A stretch of 64,000 bases of DNA from assembly GCA_049510975.1 (NCBI GenBank), contig JBEKYM010000018.1, positions 1 to 64,000 of the forward strand, in the 5' to 3' direction. The notes under the pieces are model-generated. The model did no database searches, was not told where the DNA came from, and saw only the letters and a program-made list of their open reading frames with translations. Positions 53,433 through 60,799 of this stretch are shown here, one piece after another. This DNA is from JAKACA01 sp049510975 (GTDB lineage Bacteria > Actinomycetota > Acidimicrobiia > Acidimicrobiales > Bog-793). The position numbers and the translations under genes are program-made. Each line of letters starts with the position of its first letter. The stretch's first letter is position 1.

Positions 53433-55217
53433 GTGCCTGCTGACATGGTCTCGATCCCGGCAGCGGCGAGCGAGGGCTTCGACCGTACTGCTGGCCAGCT
53501 CAGAGGCGTTCTTCGGCTGGCGCGCTCGCTCGCCACGATGGACGACGAGCAGACCCTCATCCACATGGTGGTGAACACGGCTCGATCTGCGCTCGGTTAC
53601 TCGGCCTGCGTGCTCGCCCTGAAGGGCGACGACGGGAATTTCCACCATCGCGCCTCGGCTGGGGTGCAGGTCGAGAACGATCGGGCGTTTCGCAACATCG
53701 TCGTGACCGCCTCGGCCTTCGAGGCCCTCACCCATGCCTCCATCGCACTTGGCGGGGTCCACTGGGTCCCGCCCGGCGACGCCGTGCGCGACCGGGACGA
53801 CGTCCGCTCCGCCGTCATGGCGACCGGCGTCTCGGTGCCTTCTCGGACCTGGCAGCCGGGTTCGCTGCTGTTCGCTCCGCTCATCGGCTCGGACGGGACC
53901 GCCATCGGCTACATCAACCCCGACGACCCGCTCTCGGGAGAGCTGCCGGCCCCTGAGCAGGCACTCATGCTCGAAACCCTCGCCGAGCTCACCGTCGTCG
54001 GCCTCGAGATCGTACGCGCCCGCGCCACCGAGCGAGCGGCCCGCGCCATCGCCGAAGCCCAGCGCGGCCAGCTCGAGGCGCTCATGGCCGCCAGCGCCCG
54101 AGTGCGCGGCGACATGGCGATCGAAGAGGTCTTGCAGGGCATCGCCCGAGCGATGACGAACGCCGGCGGCTTCCGGCGAGCGGCCATCTACCTGCTCGTC
54201 GGCGGTGACCAGCTCGAGCTGCGGGCGACGTTCGGCTTGTCGCCGGACGAGGACGCCGAGCTCCGGGCGAACGCCGTCTCGCTGGCCGAGTTCGCCCCGG
54301 CCATGCGACCGGAGATGCTCATGTCGCGGTCGTACCTGTTCGACCACCGGCGCTTCAGCATCCCGGCCGAGCTCGACGCCAAGCTGAACACGCCGGTCGC
54401 CGACCCGAACTGGAAAGAAGGCGAGTGGCATGCCGAGGACATGCTGACGGTGCCGCTCGTGTCGCTCTCCGGCGAGGTCATGGGCCTCATCTCGCTCGAC
54501 GAGCCCGCCAACGGGCTCCTGCCCGACCGGGCGCACGTGCAAGCCCTCGAGTTCTTCGCCGACCAGTGCGCCACCGCCGTCGAGCACGCCCAGGAGTTCG
54601 AGGCGATTCGGGCAGAGGCCCAGACCGACCCGCTCACCGGGCTTGCCAACCGCCGAGCCCTGCTGATCGCCGTCAGCCGGGCGATGGACCGGCTCCGCTC
54701 TCGCGACGAACCGGCCACGGTGCTGTTCATCGACATCGACCACTTCAAACCCGTCAACGACACCTACGGTCACTCCCAGGGCGACCTCGTGCTGCAGTGG
54801 ATCGGCAACGCCCTGTCCGAGCGGCTGCGCAAGAGCGACGTGTTGGCGCGGTACGGCGGCGAGGAGTTCGTGGCGCTCTTGGGCGATACCGACATCGAGG
54901 AGGGTTTTGCCATCGCCGACGCACTGCGGGAGCGGGTGGCCTCCCTCGACTCCACCAAGCTCACGGGCGACCTCCCCATCCGCGTGTCCATCGGCGTGGC
55001 TGCGCTCCCGCAGGACTCGATCGCCCCGGAAGACGTGCTGGCGCTCTCCGACGCCGCCATGTACGAGGCCAAGCGCCGCGGCCGCAACCAGGTGTGGGTG
55101 GCGACCCCGTTCGCGGGGCAGCCGAACGCGCCGGAGTTCGAAGCCGAGGCGGCCGTCACCGAAAGCGAGCAGCAGGAGGCCCGGGACCGGCTCGCCAGCC
55201 CGAGCGCAGCGCCGTGA
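53433..55217 (+). CDS. GAF-GAF-GGDEF diguanylate cyclase
   Basis: The 594-residue cytoplasmic protein has two GAF domains (about 25-195 and 215-400) and a GGDEF domain (about 415-570): TDPLTGLANRRALL, FIDIDHFKPVNDTYGHSQGD and ARYGGEEFVALLGD. The I-site RKSD sits five residues before GGEEF, so product inhibition is probable. GTG 53433 is the longest start and ATG 53445 an alternative. The VOC gene follows with a GTGA overlap, so the two are co-translated. Confidence 0.92.
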   Translation: MPADMVSIPAAASEGFDRTAGQLRGVLRLARSLATMDDEQTLIHMVVNTARSALGYSACVLALKGDDGNFHHRASAGVQVENDRAFRNIVVTASAFEALTHASIALGGVHWVPPGDAVRDRDDVRSAVMATGVSVPSRTWQPGSLLFAPLIGSDGTAIGYINPDDPLSGELPAPEQALMLETLAELTVVGLEIVRARATERAARAIAEAQRGQLEALMAASARVRGDMAIEEVLQGIARAMTNAGGFRRAAIYLLVGGDQLELRATFGLSPDEDAELRANAVSLAEFAPAMRPEMLMSRSYLFDHRRFSIPAELDAKLNTPVADPNWKEGEWHAEDMLTVPLVSLSGEVMGLISLDEPANGLLPDRAHVQALEFFADQCATAVEHAQEFEAIRAEAQTDPLTGLANRRALLIAVSRAMDRLRSRDEPATVLFIDIDHFKPVNDTYGHSQGDLVLQWIGNALSERLRKSDVLARYGGEEFVALLGDTDIEEGFAIADALRERVASLDSTKLTGDLPIRVSIGVAALPQDSIAPEDVLALSDAAMYEAKRRGRNQVWVATPFAGQPNAPEFEAEAAVTESEQQEARDRLASPSAAP

Positions 55218-55585
55218 TCGACCACGTCACCTTGCAGGTGGCCGACGTGGCGGTGAGCCGCCAATTCTACGAGCCGCTCCTCGCCACACTCGGTGCCCGG
55301 GTGGAGGGGGGCGATGACGGCTGGGTGGGTTTCTTCGGGGCCGAGGGCGGCTCGTTCTGGCTCATCCCGGCCGAACGGCCCGACGATCGCGAGCTGCACG
55401 TCGCCTTCTCGGCCGTCGACCGTGCGCACGTGCGGGACTTCCATGCGGCCGCCCTCGGCATCGGCGCCGAGATCCTCCATGCCCCGCGGCTGTTTCCCGA
55501 GTATCACGACGCCTACTACGGGACGTTCGTGCGCGACCCTGACGGGCACAACATCGAGGCGGTCTGCCACCTCCCCGAGGACTGA
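55214..55585 (+). CDS. VOC (glyoxalase/dioxygenase superfamily) protein
   Basis: A 123-residue protein with the two beta-alpha-beta-beta-beta modules of the VOC fold: IDHVTLQVADVAVSRQFYEP and, near the end, YYGTFVRDPDGHNIEAVCH. Candidate metal ligands are the His of DHVTLQV, the His of ELHVAF and the final Glu. The reaction is unknown. GTG 55214 overlaps the GGDEF stop (GTGA). Confidence 0.85.
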   Translation: MIDHVTLQVADVAVSRQFYEPLLATLGARVEGGDDGWVGFFGAEGGSFWLIPAERPDDRELHVAFSAVDRAHVRDFHAAALGIGAEILHAPRLFPEYHDAYYGTFVRDPDGHNIEAVCHLPED

Positions 55586-55632
55586 TCGCCTCAGGTCCCC
55601 GCCGCCGCTGCGGTTCTGCGAGGTCGGCCTCG

Positions 55633-55638
55633 TAGACT
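55633..55638 (+). promoter_or_regulatory. Candidate -10 (TAGACT) for the mutase gene
   Basis: TAGACT is followed by 7 nt and then GTG 55646, the leaderless spacing. Confidence 0.4.
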
Positions 55639-55645
55639 GCTGCCT

Positions 55646-57304
55646 GTGAGCGACGGACCGAGCCCTGACCGTTCGACCAGCAACTGGCAGGAGTGGCGCC
55701 GCAGCTTCGAGGCGACCCCGACACGCGACGCCGACTTCGAGACCATCTCCGGCGTGCCCGTCGAGGCGGTCTACGGGCCGGGCGACGAGCTTCCGGGCAT
55801 CTACCCCTACACGAGGGGCCCGTACGCCTCCATGTACCGCTCGAAGCTGTGGACGATGCGCCTGTTCGCCGGCTTCGGCACGGCCGAGGACACGAACGTC
55901 CGCTTCAAGGAGATTCTGCGCTCCGGCGGCGACGGCCTCTCGACGGCCTTTGACTTGCCGACCTTGATGGGACGCGACTCGGACGACCCCGAGTGCCTGG
56001 GCGAGGTGGGCCGCTGCGGCGTCGCCGTCGACACCCTCGCCGACGTGGAGGATCTCTTCGCCGGCATCGACCTCGGCGAGGTGACGACGTCGATGACGAT
56101 CAACTCGCCGGCGGCGGTGCTGCTGGCGATGTACCTCGCCTCCGCCGAGAAGAGCGGCACGCCCCGGCGGGCTCTCGGCGGCACCATCCAGAACGACATC
56201 TTGAAGGAGTACCAAGCCCAGAAGGAGTACGTCTTCCCGCCTCGGCCGTCGGTGCGGATCGTGACCGACATGATCCGGTACTGCTCGGCGGAGATGCCGA
56301 AGTGGCACACCGTCTCGGTCTCGGGCTACCACATCCGCGAAGCCGGCTCGACGGCGGCACAGGAGCTGGCCTTCACGCTCGCGAACGGTTTTGCCTACGT
56401 CGAGGCGGCCGTTGCCGCCGGTCTCACCGTGGATGAGTTCGCACCCCGGCTGAGTTTCTTCTTCAACGCCCACCTCGACTTCTTCGAGGAGATCGCCAAG
56501 TACCGGGCGGCCCGGCGCATTTGGGCGCGCTGGATGCGCGAGCGCTACGGCGCCGTGAGCGAGCGCTCCCTGCAGCTCCGCTTCCACACCCAGACCGCCG
56601 GCTGCTCGCTCACCGCCCAGCAGCCGGAGGTCAACATCGTGCGCACCGCCATCGAGGCGCTCGCCGGCGTGCTCGGCGGCACCCAGAGCCTGCACACGAA
56701 CTCGATGGACGAGGTCCTCGCCCTCCCGACGGAGAAGGCCGCCCGCATCGCCCTTCGCACCCAGCAGGTGCTGGCCCACGAGGCCGGCGTCACCCACGTG
56801 GCCGACCCGCTCGGCGGCTCCTATTTCGTGGAAGCGCTCACCGACGAGTTGGAGCGCCAGGCGGAGGAGATCTTCTCCCACCTCGACGAGATCGGCGCCG
56901 GCTCCATACTCGAAGGCGTCTACGCCGGCATCGACCAGGGCTATTTCCAGGGAGCGATCGCCGAGGCCGCCTACGTCTACGAGCAGAAAGTCTCGTCCCA
57001 CCGCCGCGTCGTCGTGGGCGTGACGGGGTACTTCGAGGGCAACGAGGAGGAGCCGCCGCCGATCCTGCAGATCGGCAACGAGGTGGAGGAGCTGCAGAAC
57101 AAGCGCCTCGCCGACGTCCGCTCGAAGCGCTCGGCCGACGGCGTCGAGGCGGCACTCGCCGAGGTGCGGGCGACTGCCGCGGTGGCGGATGCCAACCTCA
57201 TGCCGGCGATCCACCGGGCCGTGCTCACCTACGCCACCGTCGGCGAGATCATGGGTGCCCTCGCCGATGTGTTCGGGCGTTGGCGCGAGACCCCCAGCAT
57301 CTAG
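55646..57304 (+). CDS. Methylmalonyl-CoA mutase catalytic (large) subunit, no B12 domain
   Basis: The 552-residue protein is the TIM-barrel catalytic part only: YPYTRGPYASMYRSKLWTM (with the RGPY Tyr that favours methylmalonyl-CoA), RLFAGFGTAEDTN, SMTINSPAAVLLAMYL, GTIQNDILKEY, SVSGYHIREAGSTAAQEL and FHTQTAGCSLTAQQPEVN. It stops before where the cobalamin-binding DxHxxG domain would begin, so a separate small B12 subunit is needed; none is in this window. It isomerises methylmalonyl-CoA and succinyl-CoA, feeding propionyl-CoA from odd-chain or sterol breakdown into the TCA cycle. Isobutyryl-CoA-type mutases are the alternative. Confidence 0.9.
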   Translation: MSDGPSPDRSTSNWQEWRRSFEATPTRDADFETISGVPVEAVYGPGDELPGIYPYTRGPYASMYRSKLWTMRLFAGFGTAEDTNVRFKEILRSGGDGLSTAFDLPTLMGRDSDDPECLGEVGRCGVAVDTLADVEDLFAGIDLGEVTTSMTINSPAAVLLAMYLASAEKSGTPRRALGGTIQNDILKEYQAQKEYVFPPRPSVRIVTDMIRYCSAEMPKWHTVSVSGYHIREAGSTAAQELAFTLANGFAYVEAAVAAGLTVDEFAPRLSFFFNAHLDFFEEIAKYRAARRIWARWMRERYGAVSERSLQLRFHTQTAGCSLTAQQPEVNIVRTAIEALAGVLGGTQSLHTNSMDEVLALPTEKAARIALRTQQVLAHEAGVTHVADPLGGSYFVEALTDELERQAEEIFSHLDEIGAGSILEGVYAGIDQGYFQGAIAEAAYVYEQKVSSHRRVVVGVTGYFEGNEEEPPPILQIGNEVEELQNKRLADVRSKRSADGVEAALAEVRATAAVADANLMPAIHRAVLTYATVGEIMGALADVFGRWRETPSI

Positions 57305-57322
57305 CGGCCCGCCGGCCCTTCG

Positions 57323-57808
57323 ATGGTCAAGGTGAGCGCCGGCGTGCTCCTGTTCCGCCGACCGAGGGACGGGAGCGTCGAAGTGCTCATCGCCTTCCCG
57401 GGCGGACCGTTCTTCGCCCGCAAGGGTGACGGCGCCTGGACGCTCCCCAAAGGCGAGTACGGGCCCGACGAGGATGCCAAGGCGGCCGCCGGCCGCGAGT
57501 TCACCGAGGAGATCGGCACCCCGCCGCCCGCCGGCGAGTGGATCGACCTCGGGTCGGTCACGCAGCGCTCCGGCAAAGTCGTACGGGCCTGGGCGGTCGA
57601 GGGGGACCTCGACGCCGGCGCCATCGTGAGCAACGAATTCGAGATGGAGTGGCCGCGGGGATCAGGTGTGCGGCGCAGCTTCCCGGAAGTGGTCCGGGCG
57701 CAATGGTGCGCCCCGGCAGAGGCTCGTCGGAAGCTCAACGCCGCCCAGATGCCCTTCGTCGACCGCCTCGAGGCGGCGCTCGCGCAGGCGCCGCCGCCTT
57801 CCGGCTGA
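57323..57808 (+). CDS. Nudix hydrolase
   Basis: A 161-residue Nudix protein. The Nudix box G-x5-E-x7-REFTEEIG is visible from GEYGPDEDAKAAAG onward. The rest resembles the diadenosine-polyphosphate or DUF-type Nudix proteins (AWTLPKGEYGPDE). It starts 18 bp after the mutase stop and is probably in its operon. The substrate is unknown. Confidence 0.9.
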   Translation: MVKVSAGVLLFRRPRDGSVEVLIAFPGGPFFARKGDGAWTLPKGEYGPDEDAKAAAGREFTEEIGTPPPAGEWIDLGSVTQRSGKVVRAWAVEGDLDAGAIVSNEFEMEWPRGSGVRRSFPEVVRAQWCAPAEARRKLNAAQMPFVDRLEAALAQAPPPSG

Positions 57809-57839
57809 CGCCAAGACGTCGCCCGCAAGTCGGCGGCGC

Positions 57840-57845
57840 TACCGT
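57840..57845 (+). promoter_or_regulatory. Candidate -10 (TACCGT) for the tetR gene
   Basis: TACCGT is followed by 8 nt and GTG 57854. The palindromic operator (57858-57877) would then overlap +1, a position suited to autorepression. Confidence 0.4.
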
Positions 57846-57853
57846 TGGCCCGA

Positions 57854-58438
57854 GTGAAACAGGAACATGTTTCAGTTACCACCGAGCTGCGAGGCTCTCA
57901 GCAGGAGCGTCGCCGGCGCGTGATGGAAGCGGCCATGGCGCTCGCCGCCGAGGGCGGCTACGAAGCCGTGCAGATGCGCGACGTCGCCGAGCGCGCCGAC
58001 GTGGCCCTCGGAACCGTCTACCGGTACTTCGCTTCGAAGGACCACCTGCTGGCCGCCTCCCTCGTCTACTGGATCGACCAGCTCGCCGAAGTCCTCTCCG
58101 ACGCCCCCGTCAAGGGCGACGACTCCGTCGAGCGTGTGGCCAACCTGCTGGAGCGTTCCATGCGGGCGATGAGCCGCCAGCCCAAGCTCGTGGCGGCATT
58201 GCTGGCTGCCATGTCGTCGCTCGAGCCGGGTGTGACCGAGTGCCGCGAGCGTGTCTCCACGACGATGGAGGGGCTCATGGTGGCCGCAGCCGGCGCCGGC
58301 GCCCCGTCCGACATCGCCGAACGCACCCGCATCCTCGGCCACGTCTGGAACTCCGCCCTGCTCAGCTGGACCCACGGGACGATCGACAGCACCCGGGCGA
58401 CCGCCGACATCGGCGCCGCCTGCCGCCTGCTGCTCTGA
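57854..58438 (+). CDS. TetR-family transcriptional repressor (KstR-like)
   Basis: A 194-residue TetR protein: N-terminal HTH (RRRVMEAAMALAAEGGYEAV, MRDVAERADVALGTVYRYFASKDHLLAA) and a C-terminal helical ligand domain. GTG 57854 is preferred to TTG 57845, three codons upstream. A palindrome aacaggaacatgtttcagtt overlaps the first codons and is closely similar to palindromes at 59703 and 61861 near lipid-degradation genes. By analogy with KstR, whose operator has TAGAAC/GTTCTA half-sites, the ligand may be an acyl-CoA or sterol-CoA; this is an inference. Confidence 0.85.
   Translation: MKQEHVSVTTELRGSQQERRRRVMEAAMALAAEGGYEAVQMRDVAERADVALGTVYRYFASKDHLLAASLVYWIDQLAEVLSDAPVKGDDSVERVANLLERSMRAMSRQPKLVAALLAAMSSLEPGVTECRERVSTTMEGLMVAAAGAGAPSDIAERTRILGHVWNSALLSWTHGTIDSTRATADIGAACRLLL
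57858..57877. promoter_or_regulatory. KstR-like operator, site A (tetR start)
   Basis: aacaggaacatgtttcagtt has arms matching at 8 of 10 positions around a CA/TG centre. It shares most positions with site C (aacaagaacatgttctagtt). Confidence 0.65.
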
Positions 58439-58498
58439 TGCCGCCGGCGCCGGCGCCGGCGACCGACCCGCCGGCCCGGACCGGAAAAGAAACCCGCC

Positions 58499-59659
58499 TC
58501 AGCGCGCCGTCCTCGCCTCCGCCCAAGTCTTGCCCACCTCGACGTCGGGTTCGTGGGGCAGGCCGAGGACGCGCTCGGCGATGATGTTGCGCTGCACCTC
58601 CGAGGTCCCGCCCCCGATCGTGAGCGCCGGGGCGAACAGGTAGCCGTAGGACCAGACGGGGTTCGGATCGCCGAACGGGGTCGAGTCGGCCAGCAGGCCG
58701 GCGGCCCCGCAGAGGTCCTTGGCGAGACCCATGATCTCCTGCCCGTGATCGTCGGCAAGGGCTTTGCGCAGGGACGCCTCCGCTCCCGGGGTGCGGCCGG
58801 CGAGGGCGGCCGCCAGCGTGCGCAGCCGGATGAGGCGAAGCGTCTCGGCATGGATGTACAGCTGCGCCAACCGCTGGCGCAGCAGCGGGTCGGTGCAGCC
58901 GCCGGACCGGCGGACGAGATCGACGAGGTCGGTCGCCGTCGGCCCTCGGCCCCAGAGCGCCCCCTCACCCGACAGCGACACCCGCTCGTTGCCGAGGGTG
59001 ACTTTCGCAAGGCCCCAGCCGGCGTTCTCGTCGCCCACGCGGTTGGCGACGGGGATGTGGACGGCGTCGAGGAAGACCTCGTTGAAATTGTGGACACCGG
59101 TCATTTCGACGATGGGCCGCACCGTTACGCCGGCTGCGTCCATCGGGCAGATGAGGTAGGTGATGCCTTGGTGTTTTGCGACGTCGGGATCGGTGCGGCA
59201 GATGAGGATGCCGAACTTGGCGATGTGGGCGTACGACGTCCAGATCTTCTGGCCGTTCACGACGTAGGTGTCGCCGTCGTGCTGTGCCCGCGTCGAGAGG
59301 TTGGCGAGGTCGGAGCCGGCGTCCGGCTCCGAGAAGAGCTGGCACCAGATCTCCTCGCCGGCCAGCAGCGGCAGGAGGTAGCGGTCCTTCTGCTCCTCCG
59401 TGCCGGCGTGGATGATCGTCGGGCCCGCCCAGCCGATGCCGATGGGGTTGTCGGGCCGCCGCACGCCTGCCTCCCGCAACTCCTCGTCGATGATGAGCTG
59501 GTGGATGGGATCGGCGCCCAGTCCCCAGGGCTCCGGCCAGTGGGGCGCCACGTAGCCGGCTTCGGCCAGCTGGCGGCCCGTCGGCGACGGGTGCTCCTGC
59601 AGCCAGGCCCGCACGGCGCGGCGGCGGGCGTCGTCCTCACCCGGCAGGGACAGGTCCAT
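58499..59659 (-). CDS. Acyl-CoA dehydrogenase family protein
   Basis: The 386-residue flavoprotein has the ACAD blocks LFSEPDAGSDLANLSTRA (FAD/substrate loop), GQKIWTSYAHIA, GVHNFNEVFLDAVHIP and the C-terminal TIGGGTSEVQRNIIAERVLG. Where many short-chain enzymes have the catalytic Glu before GTSE (YEGTSE), this has Gly, so the base must come from another position or a partner subunit, as in sterol-type FadE heteromers. It lies divergent from the DUF35 gene with operator B between them. A TACCGT ends 5 nt before ATG 59659. Confidence 0.9.
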   Translation of the reverse strand: MDLSLPGEDDARRRAVRAWLQEHPSPTGRQLAEAGYVAPHWPEPWGLGADPIHQLIIDEELREAGVRRPDNPIGIGWAGPTIIHAGTEEQKDRYLLPLLAGEEIWCQLFSEPDAGSDLANLSTRAQHDGDTYVVNGQKIWTSYAHIAKFGILICRTDPDVAKHQGITYLICPMDAAGVTVRPIVEMTGVHNFNEVFLDAVHIPVANRVGDENAGWGLAKVTLGNERVSLSGEGALWGRGPTATDLVDLVRRSGGCTDPLLRQRLAQLYIHAETLRLIRLRTLAAALAGRTPGAEASLRKALADDHGQEIMGLAKDLCGAAGLLADSTPFGDPNPVWSYGYLFAPALTIGGGTSEVQRNIIAERVLGLPHEPDVEVGKTWAEARTAR

Positions 59660-59664
59660 GGGGC

Positions 59665-59670
59665 ACGGTA
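59665..59670 (-). promoter_or_regulatory. Candidate -10 (TACCGT) for the acyl-CoA dehydrogenase gene
   Basis: TACCGT is followed by 5 nt and then ATG 59659. Operator B begins about 33 bp upstream, near the -35 region. Confidence 0.4.
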
Positions 59671-59702
59671 GCCCACGGACCCGCCCCGGTTCGGCGGCAC
59701 GA

Positions 59703-59722
59703 AACTAGAATCTGTTCTAGTT
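59703..59722. promoter_or_regulatory. KstR-like operator, site B (between acyl-CoA dehydrogenase and DUF35 genes)
   Basis: aactagaatctgttctagtt is a perfect 8-bp inverted repeat around tctg. Its right arm overlaps the TAGTTT (59718-59723) that serves as the DUF35-gene -10, so binding would block it directly. Confidence 0.75.
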
Positions 59723-59723
59723 T
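59718..59723 (+). promoter_or_regulatory. Candidate -10 (TAGTTT) for the DUF35 gene
   Basis: TAGTTT is followed by 6 nt and then ATG 59730. It lies inside operator B. Confidence 0.4.
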
Positions 59724-59729
59724 TCTCCC

Positions 59730-60698
59730 ATGGAATTGCTGCGTGCCCACCACGTGAGCGAGTACCCGTACCACCGGTCGGTGGGCGAGACGCTGGGGGG
59801 TTTCTTCACGGGGTTGCGCGATGGGCGTATCGAAGGCATCACTGCCGACGGCGGCACCGTCATCGTGCCGCCCACCGAGTATGACCCGTACTCCGGCCGG
59901 CGGACGGTCGATCCCGTGGCCGTGAGCGACGCCGGCACGGTGACGACGTGGTGCTGGGTGTCCGAGCCGTTGCCGCACCACCTGCTGGACCGGCCCTTCG
60001 CCTTCGCCCTCGTCAAGCTCGACGGGGCGGACACCGCTCTGCTGCACTACGTCGACGCCAAGACGATCGAGGCGATGTCAACCGGGATGCGGGTGCGAGC
60101 GGTCTGGCGGTCCGAGCGACACGGCCGGATCACCGACATCGCCGCCTTCGTTCCGGAGGCAGACGCCGGCGATGGCCTCGTCCCCCGCAACACCGCCGAG
60201 ATCGAGGACCCGGAGGCCGGCGTCACCCAAGTCGTGACACCCATCCGCCTCGAGTACGACGTCACTGCCGGGCATGCCCAGTCGGCGTTCCTGCGTGGCC
60301 TCGTCGAGGCCAAGTTCCTCGGCCGGCGCTGCCCGAAGTGCTCCAAGGTGTACCTGCCGCCGAGAGGGGCGTGCCCGACCGACGGCGTGCCGACGACCGA
60401 CCTCGTCGAGTGCGGGCAGCGTGGGGTGGTGACGACGTTCTGTGTCGTGAACGTGCCGTTTCGGGGCCAGTCGATCGAGCTGCCGTATGTGTGCGCCCAG
60501 ATCCTCGTCGACGGTGCGGACATCCCCTTCATGGCCCTCATCCAGGAGTGCGCCGCCAGCGACGTGCGCATGGGCATGCGGGTCGAGGCCGTCTGGCTGG
60601 AGGCGGAGCAGCGGGTTCCGAACCTCGAATCGCTCAAGTACTTCCGGCCGAGCGGTGAGCCAGACGCCGACTACGACTCCTTCAAGGCGCACCTCTAG
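59730..60698 (+). CDS. Double OB-fold/DUF35 protein, one Zn-ribbon lost
   Basis: The 322-residue protein is two DUF35 (rubredoxin-like Zn ribbon plus OB fold) modules in tandem. The second (about 185-315) has the zinc cysteines RRCPKCSKVYLPPRGACPTDG (three of the usual four visible) and the OB strands GVVTTFCVVNVP and PYVCAQILVDG. The first (about 15-145) keeps the same plan (FFTGLRDGRIEG, VIVPPTEYD, GTVTTWCWVSEP) but lacks the cysteines. DUF35 proteins bind thiolases and hydratases in acyl-CoA and sterol side-chain degradation (for example ChsH2 with Ltp2), and two thiolase-fold genes follow here. Confidence 0.85.
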   Translation: MELLRAHHVSEYPYHRSVGETLGGFFTGLRDGRIEGITADGGTVIVPPTEYDPYSGRRTVDPVAVSDAGTVTTWCWVSEPLPHHLLDRPFAFALVKLDGADTALLHYVDAKTIEAMSTGMRVRAVWRSERHGRITDIAAFVPEADAGDGLVPRNTAEIEDPEAGVTQVVTPIRLEYDVTAGHAQSAFLRGLVEAKFLGRRCPKCSKVYLPPRGACPTDGVPTTDLVECGQRGVVTTFCVVNVPFRGQSIELPYVCAQILVDGADIPFMALIQECAASDVRMGMRVEAVWLEAEQRVPNLESLKYFRPSGEPDADYDSFKAHL

Positions 60699-60707
60699 GA
60701 GGTTGGA

Positions 60708-60721
60708 CGCCCGCCCGGGCG
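60708..60721 (+). terminator. Weak hairpin after the DUF35 gene
   Basis: cgcccg-cc-cgggcg is a 6-bp GC stem with only two unpaired bases and no T-run, 10 nt after the stop. Confidence 0.25.
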
Positions 60722-60752
60722 GCCGGGTGAGGCGGCCTCGGTGGCGGAGATG

Positions 60753-60758
60753 TACCGT
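60753..60758 (+). promoter_or_regulatory. Candidate -10 (TACCGT) for the secreted repeat protein
   Basis: TACCGT lies 41 nt before ATG 60800 and would give a leader with the GAGGGG ribosome site, unlike the leaderless genes nearby. Confidence 0.3.
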
Positions 60759-60799
60759 GGATCCGACCTGGACAGGCAAGTTGGGTGAGGGGAAACGAC

